Part shown: positions 6,908-7,243 of the stretch, one piece after another
Layout: each line of letters begins with the position of its first letter
Numbering within the stretch: the first letter of the stretch is position 1
Assembly: GCA_002345825.1 (NCBI GenBank)
Contig: DDWD01000216.1
Span: 1-7,243 of the forward strand
Source of the DNA: Bacteroidales bacterium UBA2295
Lineage (GTDB): Bacteria > Bacteroidota > Bacteroidia > Bacteroidales > Tenuifilaceae
DNA length: 7,243 bases
Reading direction: 5' to 3'
Made by a program: the position numbers and the translations under genes
The notes under the pieces: generated by a model
Database searches by the model: none
Told to the model about the DNA's origin: nothing
What the model saw: the letters and a program-made list of their open reading frames with translations, nothing else

Positions 6908-7243
6908 TTACCTTGAGATATCTATAACTTCGAAGGTGACAATTCCTGATGGGATACTCACCTCAACCTTTTCACCTTTTTTCTTACCAAGCAAAGCCTG
7001 GGCTATGGGAGTACCAACAGACAATCGTCCCTCCTTAATATTAGCCTCACTTTCGGGAACCAGGGTGTACTGCATAATAGTGTTGTTGGCCAAATTCTTA
7101 ATTTTTATTTTATTTAGAATCTGAACCTTGTCGGTATCAATTTTCGACTCATCAATAACCCTTGCCTGGGCTATGGCATCCTCAAGCTTGGCAATGCGCA
7201 TTTCAAGCATTCCCTGTGCCTCTTTGGCAGCATCATACTCAGC
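6908..7243 (-). CDS. greA: Transcription elongation (transcript cleavage) factor GreA, partial, N-terminus off the right edge
   Basis: The frame is open to the right edge, so the internal ATG at 7210 is not the start; 111 residues are visible. They begin AEYDAAKEAQGMLEMRIAKL, which matches the AEYHAAREQQG segment of E. coli GreA from about residue 46. This is the second arm of the N-terminal antiparallel coiled coil. The C-terminal FKBP-like RNA-polymerase-binding domain follows, with TLVPESEAN, LSVGTPIAQALLGKKKGEKV and the closing TFEVIDISR. Full-length GreA is about 157 aa, so roughly 45 residues are missing. These include the coiled-coil tip acids (Asp41 and Glu44 in E. coli) needed to stimulate backtracked-RNA cleavage, so catalytic competence cannot be judged here. 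The factor binds in the RNA polymerase secondary channel and rescues arrested complexes. The HIT gene follows after 17 bases, and the promoter lies outside the window. Confidence 0.95.
   Translation of the reverse strand, partial: AEYDAAKEAQGMLEMRIAKLEDAIAQARVIDESKIDTDKVQILNKIKIKNLANNTIMQYTLVPESEANIKEGRLSVGTPIAQALLGKKKGEKVEVSIPSGIVTFEVIDISR

Overview
The window looks like a chromosomal segment from a member of the Bacteroidota, most likely class Bacteroidia. The evidence is a CarboxypepD_reg-like/TonB-dependent receptor, a propeller/Y_Y_Y sensor protein of the kind abundant in that phylum, starts without Shine-Dalgarno sequences, and a promoter-like TTG...TAnnTTTG element. No marker gene fixes the genus. 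All five genes lie on the minus strand, so the order of transcription is from the right end to the left end. About 96% of the window is coding.

In transcription order: (1) the C-terminal two thirds of a GreA-type transcript cleavage factor, cut by the right edge; (2) 17 bases later, a complete HIT-family nucleotide hydrolase/transferase, followed by a strong intrinsic terminator. (3) A 126-base gap holds that terminator, a probable comM promoter and a 9-bp inverted repeat over the promoter's -7 element. (4) A complete YifB/ComM-type AAA+ ATPase follows. (5) After 47 bases comes a large membrane-spanning sensor phosphatase: signal peptide, periplasmic beta-propeller split by a charged linker, Y_Y_Y domain, one membrane helix, coiled coil and SpoIIE/PP2C phosphatase. 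(6) After a further 76 bases comes the N-terminal half of an outer-membrane TonB-dependent receptor, cut by the left edge.

The first two genes look like a housekeeping operon. comM and the sensor phosphatase may share a transcript, because no terminator is visible between them, but they have no known functional link. The receptor follows the phosphatase closely; regulation of one by the other would be speculation. I see no mobile element, CRISPR array, tRNA or rRNA, and no clear sign of horizontal transfer. The items most worth a second look are the architecture of the sensor phosphatase (an output phosphatase where a histidine kinase is usual in this sensor class), its charged periplasmic linker, and the dyad over the comM promoter. 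I found no convincing new multi-gene system.
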